Below, one piece after another: positions 35,614 to 43,447 of a DNA stretch of 64,000 nt (the stretch's first letter is position 1; every line of letters begins with the position of its first letter). The position numbers were made by a program, and so were the translations under genes. Below the pieces are notes generated by a model, which saw only the letters and a program-made list of their open reading frames with translations, was not told the DNA's origin and did not search any database. The DNA comes from Ralstonia sp. A12 (GTDB lineage: Bacteria; Pseudomonadota; Gammaproteobacteria; Burkholderiales; Burkholderiaceae), in NCBI RefSeq assembly GCF_000801955.1, contig NZ_JSZO01000002.1, forward strand, positions 310,001 to 374,000, read 5' to 3'.

Positions 35614-36150
35614 ATGTCCATCCAACACGCACTGCTGACCTCCTTGCTGGAAAAGCCCTCGTCGGGCTACGAGCTGGCCCGCCGCTTTGACAAGTCGATG
35701 GGCTATTTCTGGAGCGCCACCCACCAGCAGATCTACCGCGAGCTTGGCCGCATGGCCGAGGCCGGTTGGGTCAGCGTGGAAGAAGAGGAAGACGGCCGCA
35801 AGAAGACCTACACAGTCCTGCCGCCGGGCCGTGAAGAACTGGCGCGCTGGGTGTTGGAGCCGACGGTGTCGTCGGACAACCGTGAAGAGGTGCTGGTGAA
35901 GCTGCGTGCCGAGGCCGTGATCGGGCCGCTCGGCTTTATCGACGAGATGCAGCGTTTGATTGAGCAGCACCGCACGCGCTTGAGCACGTTTCGCGAGATC
36001 GAGCAGCGCGATTTCACGCGCCCCGATCTCACGCGCGCGCAGCGGCTGCAGCATGCGGTGCTTCAGCGCGGCATCGTTTACGAAGAAGGCTGGCTCGCGT
36101 GGGCAGACGATGTGCTGCCGTTGCTGGAGCCAGCCTCTGTGACGGCCTAA
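35614..36150 (+). CDS. PadR family regulator (AphA/VirR-type with C-terminal helical domain)
   Basis: A 178-residue regulator with a PadR-type winged helix (about 1-85: LLTSLLEKPSSGYELARRF, HQQIYRELGRMAEAGWV) followed by a C-terminal helical dimerisation domain (about 95-175), the AphA-like layout. The ATG at 35614 directly precedes the HTH. It converges with the flavin enzyme at 36172. AphA-type proteins recognise TGCA-N6-TGCA sequences, and two such sites lie 2 kb away before the NTF2-like gene (37699-37768), making that promoter a plausible target. Confidence 0.88.
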   Translation: MSIQHALLTSLLEKPSSGYELARRFDKSMGYFWSATHQQIYRELGRMAEAGWVSVEEEEDGRKKTYTVLPPGREELARWVLEPTVSSDNREEVLVKLRAEAVIGPLGFIDEMQRLIEQHRTRLSTFREIEQRDFTRPDLTRAQRLQHAVLQRGIVYEEGWLAWADDVLPLLEPASVTA

Positions 36151-36171
36151 TGGCCTGAATGGCCTGACGAT

Positions 36172-37176
36172 TTAAACCGTTGCCTTGGCGCCTGCCGGGG
36201 CGCGCAGCGCCTCGATGGTGTTCAGGCGACGGCGTGCCACTTCAAACTCCTCGGCAAAGCGCTTGACGAGTTCTGCCGCCGGTACCACGCGCTTGACTGC
36301 GCCCACGCCCTGGCCAGCGCCCCAGATGTCCTTCCACGCCTTGGCCTTGGCGCCGCCGCCCGAGCCGAAGTTCATCTTGCTCGGGTCCGATTCCGGCAGC
36401 GCTTCCGGGTCCAGGCCCGCGCTTTCGATACTCTTGCGCAGGTAGTTGCCGTGCACGCCCGTGAACAGGTTCGTGTAGACGATGTCGCTGGCGGTGGATT
36501 CCACGATGGCCTGCTTGTAGCCCTCGATTGCATTGGCTTCTTCCGTGGCAATGAAGGCCGAGCCGACATAAGCCAGGTCTGCACCGGCGGCCAGCGCTGC
36601 CAGAATGGCATTGCCGTTGGCGATGGCGCCCGACAGCAGCAGCGGGCCGTCAAACCATTCACGAATCTCGTGGATCAGCGCAAACGGCGAGGTCGTGCCC
36701 GCATGGCCACCCGCGCCCGCAGCCACGGCGATCAGGCCATCTGCGCCTTTCTCGATCGCCTTCTTAGCAAACTTGTTGTTGATCACGTCGTGCAGCACGA
36801 TGCCGCCGTAGCTGTGCACCGCCTGGTTCACGTCTTCACGCGCGCCCAGCGAGGTGATGACGATGGGCACCTTGTACTTCACGCACAACTCCAGGTCGTG
36901 CTCCAGGCGGTCGTTCGACTTGTGCACGATCTGGTTGACGGCAAACGGCGCAGACGGCTTGTCCGGATGCTGCGCGTCGTATTCGGCCAGTTCGGTGGTG
37001 ATGCGCTGCAGCCAGGTTTCCAGCAGCTCGATCGGGCGTGCGTTGAGCGCCGGGAACGAGCCGACCACGCCTGCTTTGCACTGGGCGATCACGAGGTCAG
37101 GGTTGGAAATGATAAACAGCGGCGAGCCCACGACGGGCACAGACAGGCGGTTTTGCAGGATCGGGGGCAGCGACAT
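36172..37176 (-). CDS. Nitronate monooxygenase-like flavoprotein
   Basis: A 334-residue TIM-barrel FMN enzyme. N-terminal VVGSPLFIISNPDLVIAQCKAG, central VAAGAGGHAGTTSPF with the catalytic-type His, and LSGAIANGNAILAALAAGADLAYVGSAF are the usual family motifs. It should bind FMN and NAD(P)H or oxidise alkyl nitronates. It differs clearly from the relative at 16324. The NTF2-like gene lies 58 bases upstream on the same strand and may be co-transcribed. Confidence 0.88.
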   Translation of the reverse strand: MSLPPILQNRLSVPVVGSPLFIISNPDLVIAQCKAGVVGSFPALNARPIELLETWLQRITTELAEYDAQHPDKPSAPFAVNQIVHKSNDRLEHDLELCVKYKVPIVITSLGAREDVNQAVHSYGGIVLHDVINNKFAKKAIEKGADGLIAVAAGAGGHAGTTSPFALIHEIREWFDGPLLLSGAIANGNAILAALAAGADLAYVGSAFIATEEANAIEGYKQAIVESTASDIVYTNLFTGVHGNYLRKSIESAGLDPEALPESDPSKMNFGSGGGAKAKAWKDIWGAGQGVGAVKRVVPAAELVKRFAEEFEVARRRLNTIEALRAPAGAKATV

Positions 37177-37234
37177 GGCAGTCTCCGTTGGAAATTGTTA
37201 TGGAATCGGGAAGGGGGGGAGCGACGCGGGGTGC

Positions 37235-37678
37235 TCAGGCCTCAGCCTTGAGCAGCGCGAGCTTGTCGGCCAGCTTGGCACCCATGGCGGCGCCCAGCGC
37301 TTGCAGGCCGGTTGCCGGGCGAACCATGACCTCGAACTCGACGATCTTGCCGCTGTCATTGAAGCGGATCATGTCGATGCCCTTGAGCGATTTGCCGCTC
37401 ACGTTGGCACTGAATTCGAGCACCACGCTCAGCCCGTCATCCGTGGCGAAGCTGCGGTGGTACTGGAAGTCTTCAAAGACCGTGTTGACGGTGCGCAGCA
37501 CCAGCGTGGTGGCAGTGCGGCCCGGGTAAGCCGTGTGCGCCACGGGCGAGCGGAAGACGACTTCGTCGGCGAACAGGTCGTCGAGTGTGTCCATGTTGCC
37601 GCTCTCGATCATGGCGTGCCAGGCGTTGAGCGTGGCTTGCGACGAGGCGGACAAGGTGGCAGGAATCGGCTGGGTCAC
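37235..37678 (-). CDS. NTF2-like (SnoaL-type) protein
   Basis: A 147-residue single-domain NTF2-like protein. A GTG start at 37678 was chosen because AGGAG lies just upstream; the longer frame to 37747 runs through the palindromic regulatory region. The cone fold is suggested by LNAWHAMIESGNMDTLDDLFADEV (opening helices) and later beta strands with GKSLKGIDMIRFNDSGKIVEFEVMVRP (quoted from the sheet core). Members are ketosteroid-isomerase-like or polyketide-cyclase-like, or have no enzyme role. It precedes the nitronate-monooxygenase-like gene. Confidence 0.78.
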   Translation of the reverse strand: MTQPIPATLSASSQATLNAWHAMIESGNMDTLDDLFADEVVFRSPVAHTAYPGRTATTLVLRTVNTVFEDFQYHRSFATDDGLSVVLEFSANVSGKSLKGIDMIRFNDSGKIVEFEVMVRPATGLQALGAAMGAKLADKLALLKAEA

Positions 37679-37698
37679 GGTGTCTCCTGGATAGGAAG

Positions 37699-37712
37699 TG
37701 CAACAGATTGCA
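37699..37712. promoter_or_regulatory. TGCA-N6-TGCA site 2 (candidate AphA/PadR operator)
   Basis: TGCA-ACAGAT-TGCA lies 21 bp before the NTF2-like GTG start, likely overlapping its promoter or transcription start. It shares the spacing of the stronger site at 37745-37768; the two centres are 51 bp apart, about five DNA turns. Confidence 0.5.
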
Positions 37713-37744
37713 TCAGCGTGGAGGCAACATAGCACAGCACCTAT

Positions 37745-37768
37745 CACTATGCAACAAGTTGCATAGTG
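37745..37768. promoter_or_regulatory. 24-bp perfect palindrome (candidate AphA/PadR operator)
   Basis: CACTATGCAAC (37745-37755) and GTTGCATAGTG (37758-37768) are perfect 11-bp arms around AA, and contain ATGCA-N6-TGCAT, the core reported for AphA-type PadR proteins. It lies between the NTF2-like gene and the end of the universal stress protein gene. Confidence 0.7.
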
Positions 37769-37792
37769 TGCCGATTCGAATAAAGTGATCTT

Positions 37793-38260
37793 TCAGCCGC
37801 CTGTATGATCGGGGTGCTGCGCACGTACCACGATGACGGTGCGGCGCGACAGCTTGACCGTGCGCTCGGCCACGCTGCCCAGCAGGATGCGCGACAGCCC
37901 GCTCCGGTTTTGCGAGCCGACTACGATGGTGTCCGCCTGCCAGCGCACGGCTTCATGTTCGAGGGCGTTGCCGATGTCGTCGTCAGTGGAGTCGAGCATC
38001 AGGATGCCGGTCTCGACGGCAACGCCGGCGCCTTCCAGCGTACGTTGCAGTTCGGCGAGGGAATGATCGGCGGTCTGGTGCTCGGTGTCGCGCAGCTTGT
38101 CGACGCTGTAGATCTCGCGCGACTCCGGCATGGTCGGCGAGCCGATTGCCCAGACCACGCGTACCTGGCCGCCGAATGCCTGGGCAAGTGCCGCAGCTTG
38201 ATCGACGGCCTGCCGCGCTTCCTGGCTGCCGTCAAAACCGGCGAGGATGCGTTGATACAT
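37793..38260 (-). CDS. Universal stress protein family (UspA)
   Basis: A 155-residue single Usp domain. N-terminal MYQRILAGFDGSQEARQAVDQA and C-terminal VGSQNRSGLSRILLGSVAERTVKLS show the ATP-binding G-x2-G-x9-G-S/T pattern, so it should bind ATP (UspFG-type). The ATG at 38260 has GGAG upstream. It reads toward the palindromic region at 37745 and is flanked by genes on the same strand, but spacing suggests its own promoter. Confidence 0.9.
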   Translation of the reverse strand: MYQRILAGFDGSQEARQAVDQAAALAQAFGGQVRVVWAIGSPTMPESREIYSVDKLRDTEHQTADHSLAELQRTLEGAGVAVETGILMLDSTDDDIGNALEHEAVRWQADTIVVGSQNRSGLSRILLGSVAERTVKLSRRTVIVVRAQHPDHTGG

Positions 38261-38357
38261 GGGGCGCTCCGGGTGTGAGGATGCGTCCACTGTAGCAGCC
38301 CTGTTTGACGCCGCCCATGCCCGCTGTGCGCATGCGTTTGCGTCGCATCAAGTCTTA

Positions 38358-39257
38358 TCAAGCCTCGCTGTCGGCGTGTACGGGGTGCGCCAGCAGCAAG
38401 TCCAGCAGCGCCTGCGCTGCCACCGACAGGCTGCGCCCATCGCGGCGGATCACGTACAACGTACGCACCAGCCCCGGTAGTGGCAGCGGCCGCACCACCA
38501 GCTCCGGCAAGCGGAACTGGAATAGCGCCAGCGCAGGGATGACGGTAATGCCCAGATTGGCCGCCGCCAGCGCGGCTGCGGTGGCCAGGTGCTCGACCTC
38601 CATGCCGCTGCGCAGCTTGGTCGGGTGCAAGGCCGCATCGAGGTATTGCCGGATGCTCGTGTTGCGCGCGAGGTGGATGAACGGCGCATCAACGAGATCG
38701 CCCACGCCCAGCGCAGGCTTGCGCGCGAGCGGGTGATCCTGGTGGCAGACGAGGTGGAAGTCGTCGGTGCAGAACGGTTGTGCCGTCAACCCGGCCATGT
38801 CCGCACCGATGGCGGCAATGGCGAAGTCCGCCGCACCGCGCCGGACCATGTCGATGCACGGGTCCGACAGCAAGTCGTGCAGGGCAAGCTGAATGCCCGG
38901 ATGCCGCGCAGAAAAATCCGCCAGCACACGTGGCAGGATGCCTGCCGCAATCGACGGCAGCGCAGCCACGGTGACGCGCCCGGTGCGCGCGGCGGCGCGG
39001 TCGCGGAGTTCGGCAAAGGTGGCTTCGAAATCGGCCAGCAGGCGCAGGGCCGATTCGGCAAACGCTTCGCCCTCGGGTGTCAGCTCAACGTGGCGCGTGT
39101 TGCGGTCAAACAGGCGTACGCCGGCATCGGCCTCCAGGTTCTGGATCAGTGCGCTGAAGGCAGATTGCGACAGATGGCAGGTCTGCGCCGCCTGCGTGAA
39201 GTTCTTGTGCTCGCGCAGCGCGGCAAAGGCGCGGAGCTGCTTGACGGAGAGGTTCAT
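38358..39257 (-). CDS. LysR family transcriptional regulator
   Basis: A 299-residue LTTR with N-terminal HTH (about 1-60: LRAFAALREHKNFTQAAQTCHLSQSAFSALIQNLE, quoted over two helices) and an effector domain (about 90-295). It is the last gene of the run citMHS-atuA-atuA2-VOC-lysR, separated from the VOC gene by 24 bases. Being at the end of the operon it would be autoregulated with it. The effector may be the carboxylate carried by the CitMHS transporter. Confidence 0.92.
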   Translation of the reverse strand: MNLSVKQLRAFAALREHKNFTQAAQTCHLSQSAFSALIQNLEADAGVRLFDRNTRHVELTPEGEAFAESALRLLADFEATFAELRDRAAARTGRVTVAALPSIAAGILPRVLADFSARHPGIQLALHDLLSDPCIDMVRRGAADFAIAAIGADMAGLTAQPFCTDDFHLVCHQDHPLARKPALGVGDLVDAPFIHLARNTSIRQYLDAALHPTKLRSGMEVEHLATAAALAAANLGITVIPALALFQFRLPELVVRPLPLPGLVRTLYVIRRDGRSLSVAAQALLDLLLAHPVHADSEA

Positions 39258-39281
39258 ACCAAGCCGCTGCGCACGGTGCGG

Positions 39282-39671
39282 TCAGCCGATGGGTGTGCAG
39301 AGTTCCACGAGCGTGCCGTCGGGGCAGCGCACGTAGGAGACGGTCTGGCCCCAGGGTTTGATTTGCGGCACTGCGATTTCCGTCGCTCCGGTGGCTATCG
39401 CGTGACGATGCGCTGCCTCGACATCGGGCGTGATGAAGGCCAGTTCGATGCCGAGGGGTTTGTCGGACTGGCTCGCATAGACAAAGCCGGCCGGCGAGTG
39501 CGATTCGGCCAGTTCGCGCGCGGCAAAGGCGAGGGTGGTTGCACCGGTTTCGAGTTCGCCGTAGTCGTTCGTTTCTGCCAGGAAGCGGCGCTCAAATCCA
39601 AACGCGGCTTCAAAGAACGCCAGCGATGCCGGCACGTCTGGCACATACACGATGGTGTATCCGAACTTCAT
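39282..39671 (-). CDS. VOC (glyoxalase/bleomycin-resistance) family protein
   Basis: A 129-residue single VOC protein: two beta-alpha-beta-beta-beta modules, with KFGYTIVYVPDVPASLAFFEAAFG at the first and GQTVSYVRCPDGTLVELCTPIG at the last. Glu of ELCTP would be a metal ligand. It could be a dioxygenase, isomerase or binding protein; the substrate is unknown. It lies between the small AtuA subunit gene and the LysR gene. Confidence 0.88.
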   Translation of the reverse strand: MKFGYTIVYVPDVPASLAFFEAAFGFERRFLAETNDYGELETGATTLAFAARELAESHSPAGFVYASQSDKPLGIELAFITPDVEAAHRHAIATGATEIAVPQIKPWGQTVSYVRCPDGTLVELCTPIG

Positions 39672-39701
39672 CTGCGTCTCCCGTCTAGCGATGGGCGCAT
39701 C

Positions 39702-40013
39702 TTAGTCCGGAATCCTTAGCGTCAGCAGCGCGCTCGACAGCGATTTGCCATGCGCATCCAGCGCCAGCGAGCGCGTCACGCCGCCGGCCAGCGCGCCGTG
39801 CAGCACGAAGTTGAGCGCGCCGAGTTGCGGCAGCACGTAGCGTTCGACATCGCCGCGGACGAGTTCTGCAAAATGCGCGCGCACGCGCTCCGCCGTCACG
39901 TGTTGCTCCAGCACGGCAAAGTCTTCTGCGCGATGGGCGATGACGGACAGGCACGAGATGTCGCCCTTGTCCCCGGCACGGGTGTGGGCGAGGTCGTGGA
40001 GTGTGCGGGGCAT
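39702..40013 (-). CDS. AtuA-type C-terminal domain protein (separate small subunit)
   Basis: A 103-residue protein containing only the AtuA-related C-terminal domain: N-terminal LHDLAHTRAGDKGDISCLSVI is the family signature. In many relatives this domain is fused behind the DUF1446 domain, but here it is a separate gene one base after the large protein (40015). The two probably form a complex. A role in degradation of a branched-chain or isoprenoid-like acid is the usual suggestion for the family. Confidence 0.8.
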   Translation of the reverse strand: MPRTLHDLAHTRAGDKGDISCLSVIAHRAEDFAVLEQHVTAERVRAHFAELVRGDVERYVLPQLGALNFVLHGALAGGVTRSLALDAHGKSLSSALLTLRIPD

Positions 40014-40014
40014 G

Positions 40015-41358
40015 TCAGCTCTCCAGAATGTGCACGGCGTGCGGGGCCAGCTCGGCGGGGATCAACGTCGAAGCCACGGCGATGATCTCGCGCGCGCTCT
40101 TGGTGGCGCCGCCGCCGCCGGAGGGGCCGCAGGTGAGCAGCGTTTCGACTTCGTTGCCGATGCGGATGGCTTCGGCCATCGACTCGGTGCGGGCGGCCAC
40201 GCGCACGCGCACTTCGTACGGTTCTGCATCCGCGCGGGAGAGAGCCGAGCCGTGCAGCGCATCCACGCCGATCAGCTCGAAGCGCGTTTCCGTCATCTGC
40301 ACGCCCGTGAGCGCTAGCCGTTCGCGCACGATGTCGAGTGCCAGCTTGCCGCGCGCTACCGCGTTCGGGCCGGCATAGCTGATCTGGCCCTCGCCAATAT
40401 AGCTGTCGAGATAGCCGATCGAGACCTTCAACTGCCCGGTGCGCGGCGCACCCGTTGCGCCTTCGATGACGACACGGTCAGCGCCATCGGTGTGCATGCG
40501 CACGTTGGAAAAATCCGCGACGACATCGGGAGTGAGGTAGCGCGCCGGGTCATGAATCTCGTACAGCAACTGCTCCTTGCACGTGGCCTCTGTGACGAGG
40601 CCACCGGCGGTGGGCACCTTGGTGATGAGCACGGAACCGTTTTCGCCGACTTCGCCGATGGGGAAGCCGAGGTGCGCGAGGTTGGGGACGTCCTTGATGC
40701 CAGGATCGGCAAAGTAACCGCCCGTGATTTGTCCTGCGCATTCCAGCAAGTGCCCGGCCAGCGTGCCGCAGCCCAGGCGGTGCCAGTCGTCCATGCGCCA
40801 TCCAAATGCGTGGACGAGCGGCCCGAGTGCCAGCGCGGGATCCGCCACGCGCCCTGTGATGACGACATCCGCTCCCTGCGCCAACGCATCGGCGATGCCC
40901 TGCGCGCCGAGATACGCATTGGCCGACACCATGCGCGCGCCGAGCGAGGCGACGGGTGCACCGCCGTCCATCAGCGTGAAGTCGTGGCCGCGCGTTTGCA
41001 GCAGGTCGAAGACATCGTCGCCAGTCACGGCTGCCACGCGCAGCTTGAGACCGAGTTCGCGGGCGATGTCGCGCGTGCGTTCAGCGGCGGCCTGCGGGTT
41101 GGCCGCGCCCATGTTGGTGACGACGCGGATGCCGCGTGCCGCGCACGCCGGTAACACTGCCCGCATGCGTGCTTCGAGCAGCGGGTCATAACCATGCGAT
41201 GGGTCTTTGCGGCGCACCTGCTGCGCGAGCGCGATGGTGCGCTCGGCCAGGCATTCGAACATCAGCACGTCGATGTCGCCGTGCTCTGCGAGCTCGAGCG
41301 CCGGTTCGATGCGATCACCCGAATAACCGGCGCCGCCGCCGATGCGTAGTTTCTTCAT
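40015..41358 (-). CDS. AtuA family (DUF1446) protein
   Basis: A 447-residue protein of the acyclic terpene utilisation AtuA / DUF1446 family. MKKLRIGGGAGYSGDRIEPA and later ITGRVADPALALGPLVHAFGW, GHLLECAGQITGGYF and NVRMHTDGADRVVIEGATG are typical. Function is not settled; in the Pseudomonas atu operon it is needed for growth on citronellol, perhaps acting on a CoA ester. The transporter starts 5 bases upstream and the matching C-terminal domain is a separate gene one base downstream, so the three form an operon. Confidence 0.85.
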   Translation of the reverse strand: MKKLRIGGGAGYSGDRIEPALELAEHGDIDVLMFECLAERTIALAQQVRRKDPSHGYDPLLEARMRAVLPACAARGIRVVTNMGAANPQAAAERTRDIARELGLKLRVAAVTGDDVFDLLQTRGHDFTLMDGGAPVASLGARMVSANAYLGAQGIADALAQGADVVITGRVADPALALGPLVHAFGWRMDDWHRLGCGTLAGHLLECAGQITGGYFADPGIKDVPNLAHLGFPIGEVGENGSVLITKVPTAGGLVTEATCKEQLLYEIHDPARYLTPDVVADFSNVRMHTDGADRVVIEGATGAPRTGQLKVSIGYLDSYIGEGQISYAGPNAVARGKLALDIVRERLALTGVQMTETRFELIGVDALHGSALSRADAEPYEVRVRVAARTESMAEAIRIGNEVETLLTCGPSGGGGATKSAREIIAVASTLIPAELAPHAVHILES

Positions 41359-41362
41359 GCCA

Positions 41363-42661
41363 TCACCACGGAAGAACGCCCAGCACCACGGCTGCCACCG
41401 TCATCAGCAGCGTGGCGCCAAACAGGAAGGGGATCGAGAATTTCTGGTGGTCTGCCAGATCAATGCCGCACAGGCCGACCACGAGGAAGGTCGCAGGCGT
41501 GAGCGGGCTGACCGGGAAGCCAGTGGTCATTTGGCCGAGCACGGCGGCTTGCGCCACGTGCACTGGCGCCACGCCCAGCATCTTCGACGCTTCTGCCACG
41601 ACGGGCAGCACACCAAAGTAGAACGAATCCGGATCGAACAGCAGCGACAGCGGCATCGACAGCACGCCCAGCACCACCGGAATGTGGTGCGCCATGGCGG
41701 GCGGGATGAAATCGACTGCCGTCTTCGCCATCGCCGTCAACATGCCGGACTTGCTCATGATGCCGGTGAACACGCCTGCGGCCAGCAGGATGCTCGCCAT
41801 CATCAGCGCGGCCTTGGCATGGGCATCCACGCGCTGGCGCTGCTGATCCACATTTGGGTAGTTAATGAGCAACGCGGCCACCACGCCGAGCATGAACATC
41901 ACCACCGGATCGACCTTGCCGCTCACCATCACGCCCATGACCACGACGGTGAGGATGAGGTTGACCCAAAAGTTGCGAGGGCGGCGCAGTGCCTGTTCGG
42001 CATCAGTGAGCGGGCGGGCGACGACTTGCGTAGCGCCGCCGTGGTTGGCGAGGCCCAGGCGTTTCTCCTCTCGCTTGCCCAACAGCCACGCGCACACGAA
42101 CACAAAGACGAGCCCCGCGATCTGCACCGGGATCAGCGGGTTGAAGATGTCCGTCACCGGCATGTGCAGTGATGCGGATGCACGGATCATCGGCCCCGTC
42201 CACGGCAGGAAGTTCACGCCGCACGCCATCGACGTCACGCACGCCAGGATGCGGCGGTCCATGCCCAGCCGGTCATACAGCGGCAGCATGGCCGGAATGG
42301 TGATGAGAAACGCCACCGCGCCCGAGCCGTCCAGGTGAATCAGCAGTGCCAGCAGCGCCGAGCCCACCACGATGCGCGGCGGGCGGCTGCCCACCGTGCG
42401 CAGGATGCGGTCGATGATCGGGTCCAGCATGCCGGCATCGGTCACGATGCCGAAGTACAGGATGGCGAAGATGAACATCCCCGCCACCGGCGCCACATCC
42501 TTGATGCCGCCGATGATGAACTTGCTGGTGTTGAGCCCGAAGCCGCCCACAAGCGCGGCGATGACGGGAATGGCGATGAGCGCAACCAGCGGCGACATGC
42601 GTTTGGTCAGGATGACGACAAACAGCGCGACGATGGTCAGCAGCCCGAGCAGTGCGAGCAT
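41363..42661 (-). CDS. CitMHS-type transporter (citrate/organic acid:H+ symporter family)
   Basis: A 432-residue inner-membrane transporter with about eleven helices. The N-terminus [28 protein letters not shown] and PALHPD-like loops such as [21 protein letters not shown] fit the CitMHS family, which imports di- or tricarboxylates complexed with metal ions. Here it probably imports the carboxylate broken down by the AtuA-type pair. It is the first gene of the operon; 191 bases of promoter region separate it from the divergent hydrolase gene. Confidence 0.88.
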   Translation of the reverse strand: MLALLGLLTIVALFVVILTKRMSPLVALIAIPVIAALVGGFGLNTSKFIIGGIKDVAPVAGMFIFAILYFGIVTDAGMLDPIIDRILRTVGSRPPRIVVGSALLALLIHLDGSGAVAFLITIPAMLPLYDRLGMDRRILACVTSMACGVNFLPWTGPMIRASASLHMPVTDIFNPLIPVQIAGLVFVFVCAWLLGKREEKRLGLANHGGATQVVARPLTDAEQALRRPRNFWVNLILTVVVMGVMVSGKVDPVVMFMLGVVAALLINYPNVDQQRQRVDAHAKAALMMASILLAAGVFTGIMSKSGMLTAMAKTAVDFIPPAMAHHIPVVLGVLSMPLSLLFDPDSFYFGVLPVVAEASKMLGVAPVHVAQAAVLGQMTTGFPVSPLTPATFLVVGLCGIDLADHQKFSIPFLFGATLLMTVAAVVLGVLPW

Positions 42662-42852
42662 GGTCTCCTCCGAGTGCTTGGATTCGGAATCCCTGTTGGC
42701 GGGATTTATGGTTGGGCACTGTAGAAGCTGCCGATCTGCCTGTGAAACAGAATATTTGGATGAATTGTGCGGTACTGTCGATAAGTGACGCAGGCGCCGC
42801 CCAGCAAATCCCGGCAGAATGTGACGCGTTCCAACCCGATGCTGGAGACCTT

Positions 42853-43401
42853 GTGCGTACCGCCCCGACTGTCTTGATCCTGCCCGGCTGGCAGAACTCC
42901 GGCCCTGAACACTGGCAATCGCGCTGGGAGCGCCTGCATGGGGATCGCCGTGTCGAACAGCGCGAGTGGTTCACGCCCAAGCGTGCCGACTGGGTAGCTG
43001 CACTGGAGGCTGCCGTGAGTGCCGCCCCGGGCGATGTTGTGCTGGTGGCGCACAGCCTGGGTTGCGTGCTGACGGCGCATTGGGCGGCGGCCTCCGCCCA
43101 CATGGCGCGTGTGTGCGGTGCCTTGCTGGTGGCGCCTCCGCAGCTCGGCCGTGAAGATTCGCCGCCCGAGCTGGCTGACTTCCAACCGGTGCCGCAGCAG
43201 CGCCTGCCGTTTCCCGCCACCCTGATCTTCAGTACCAACGACCCGTTCAGCGATGCCGCCTGGAGCCGCCACCAGGCCGAAGCCTGGGGTGCGGCGCCGA
43301 TCGATCTGGGTGCGCGCGGCCACATCAACGCGGAATCGGGCCTGGGCGATTGGCCGGAAGCCCGTGCCATCGTCGCTAAGTGGAGCAAAAGCCCCATTTG
43401 A
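42853..43401 (+). CDS. RBBP9/YdeN-type serine hydrolase
   Basis: A 182-residue small alpha/beta hydrolase from a GTG start at 42853 with GGAGA upstream; the longer frame to 42652 overlaps the divergent promoter. N-terminal [19 protein letters not shown] is the family signature, nucleophile Ser in [10 protein letters not shown], acid Asp in STNDPFSD and His in RGHINAESG. Substrates of this family are largely unknown. It is followed by the MerR-type promoter of the metal ATPase gene. Confidence 0.85.
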   Translation: MRTAPTVLILPGWQNSGPEHWQSRWERLHGDRRVEQREWFTPKRADWVAALEAAVSAAPGDVVLVAHSLGCVLTAHWAAASAHMARVCGALLVAPPQLGREDSPPELADFQPVPQQRLPFPATLIFSTNDPFSDAAWSRHQAEAWGAAPIDLGARGHINAESGLGDWPEARAIVAKWSKSPI

Positions 43402-43410
43402 GATGAGGGC

Positions 43411-43441
43411 TTGACCCTAAAGCTTCTTCAGGGTTTTGAAT
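43411..43441 (+). promoter_or_regulatory. MerR-type (CadR/PbrR/ZntR-like) promoter of the metal ATPase gene
   Basis: The -35 TTGACC (43411-43416) and -10-like TTGAAT (43436-43441) are 19 bp apart, the long spacing MerR proteins require. An inverted repeat, ACCCT (43414-43418) and AGGGT (43430-43434) with extra inner matches, sits in the spacer. Transcription would begin near 43448, at the ATG. Confidence 0.75.
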
Positions 43442-43447
43442 GGAGGC

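Noticed and set aside
40013-40015. Frameshifted atuA pseudogene
   Set aside because: Both proteins have complete domains and own starts; the split fits a two-subunit form.
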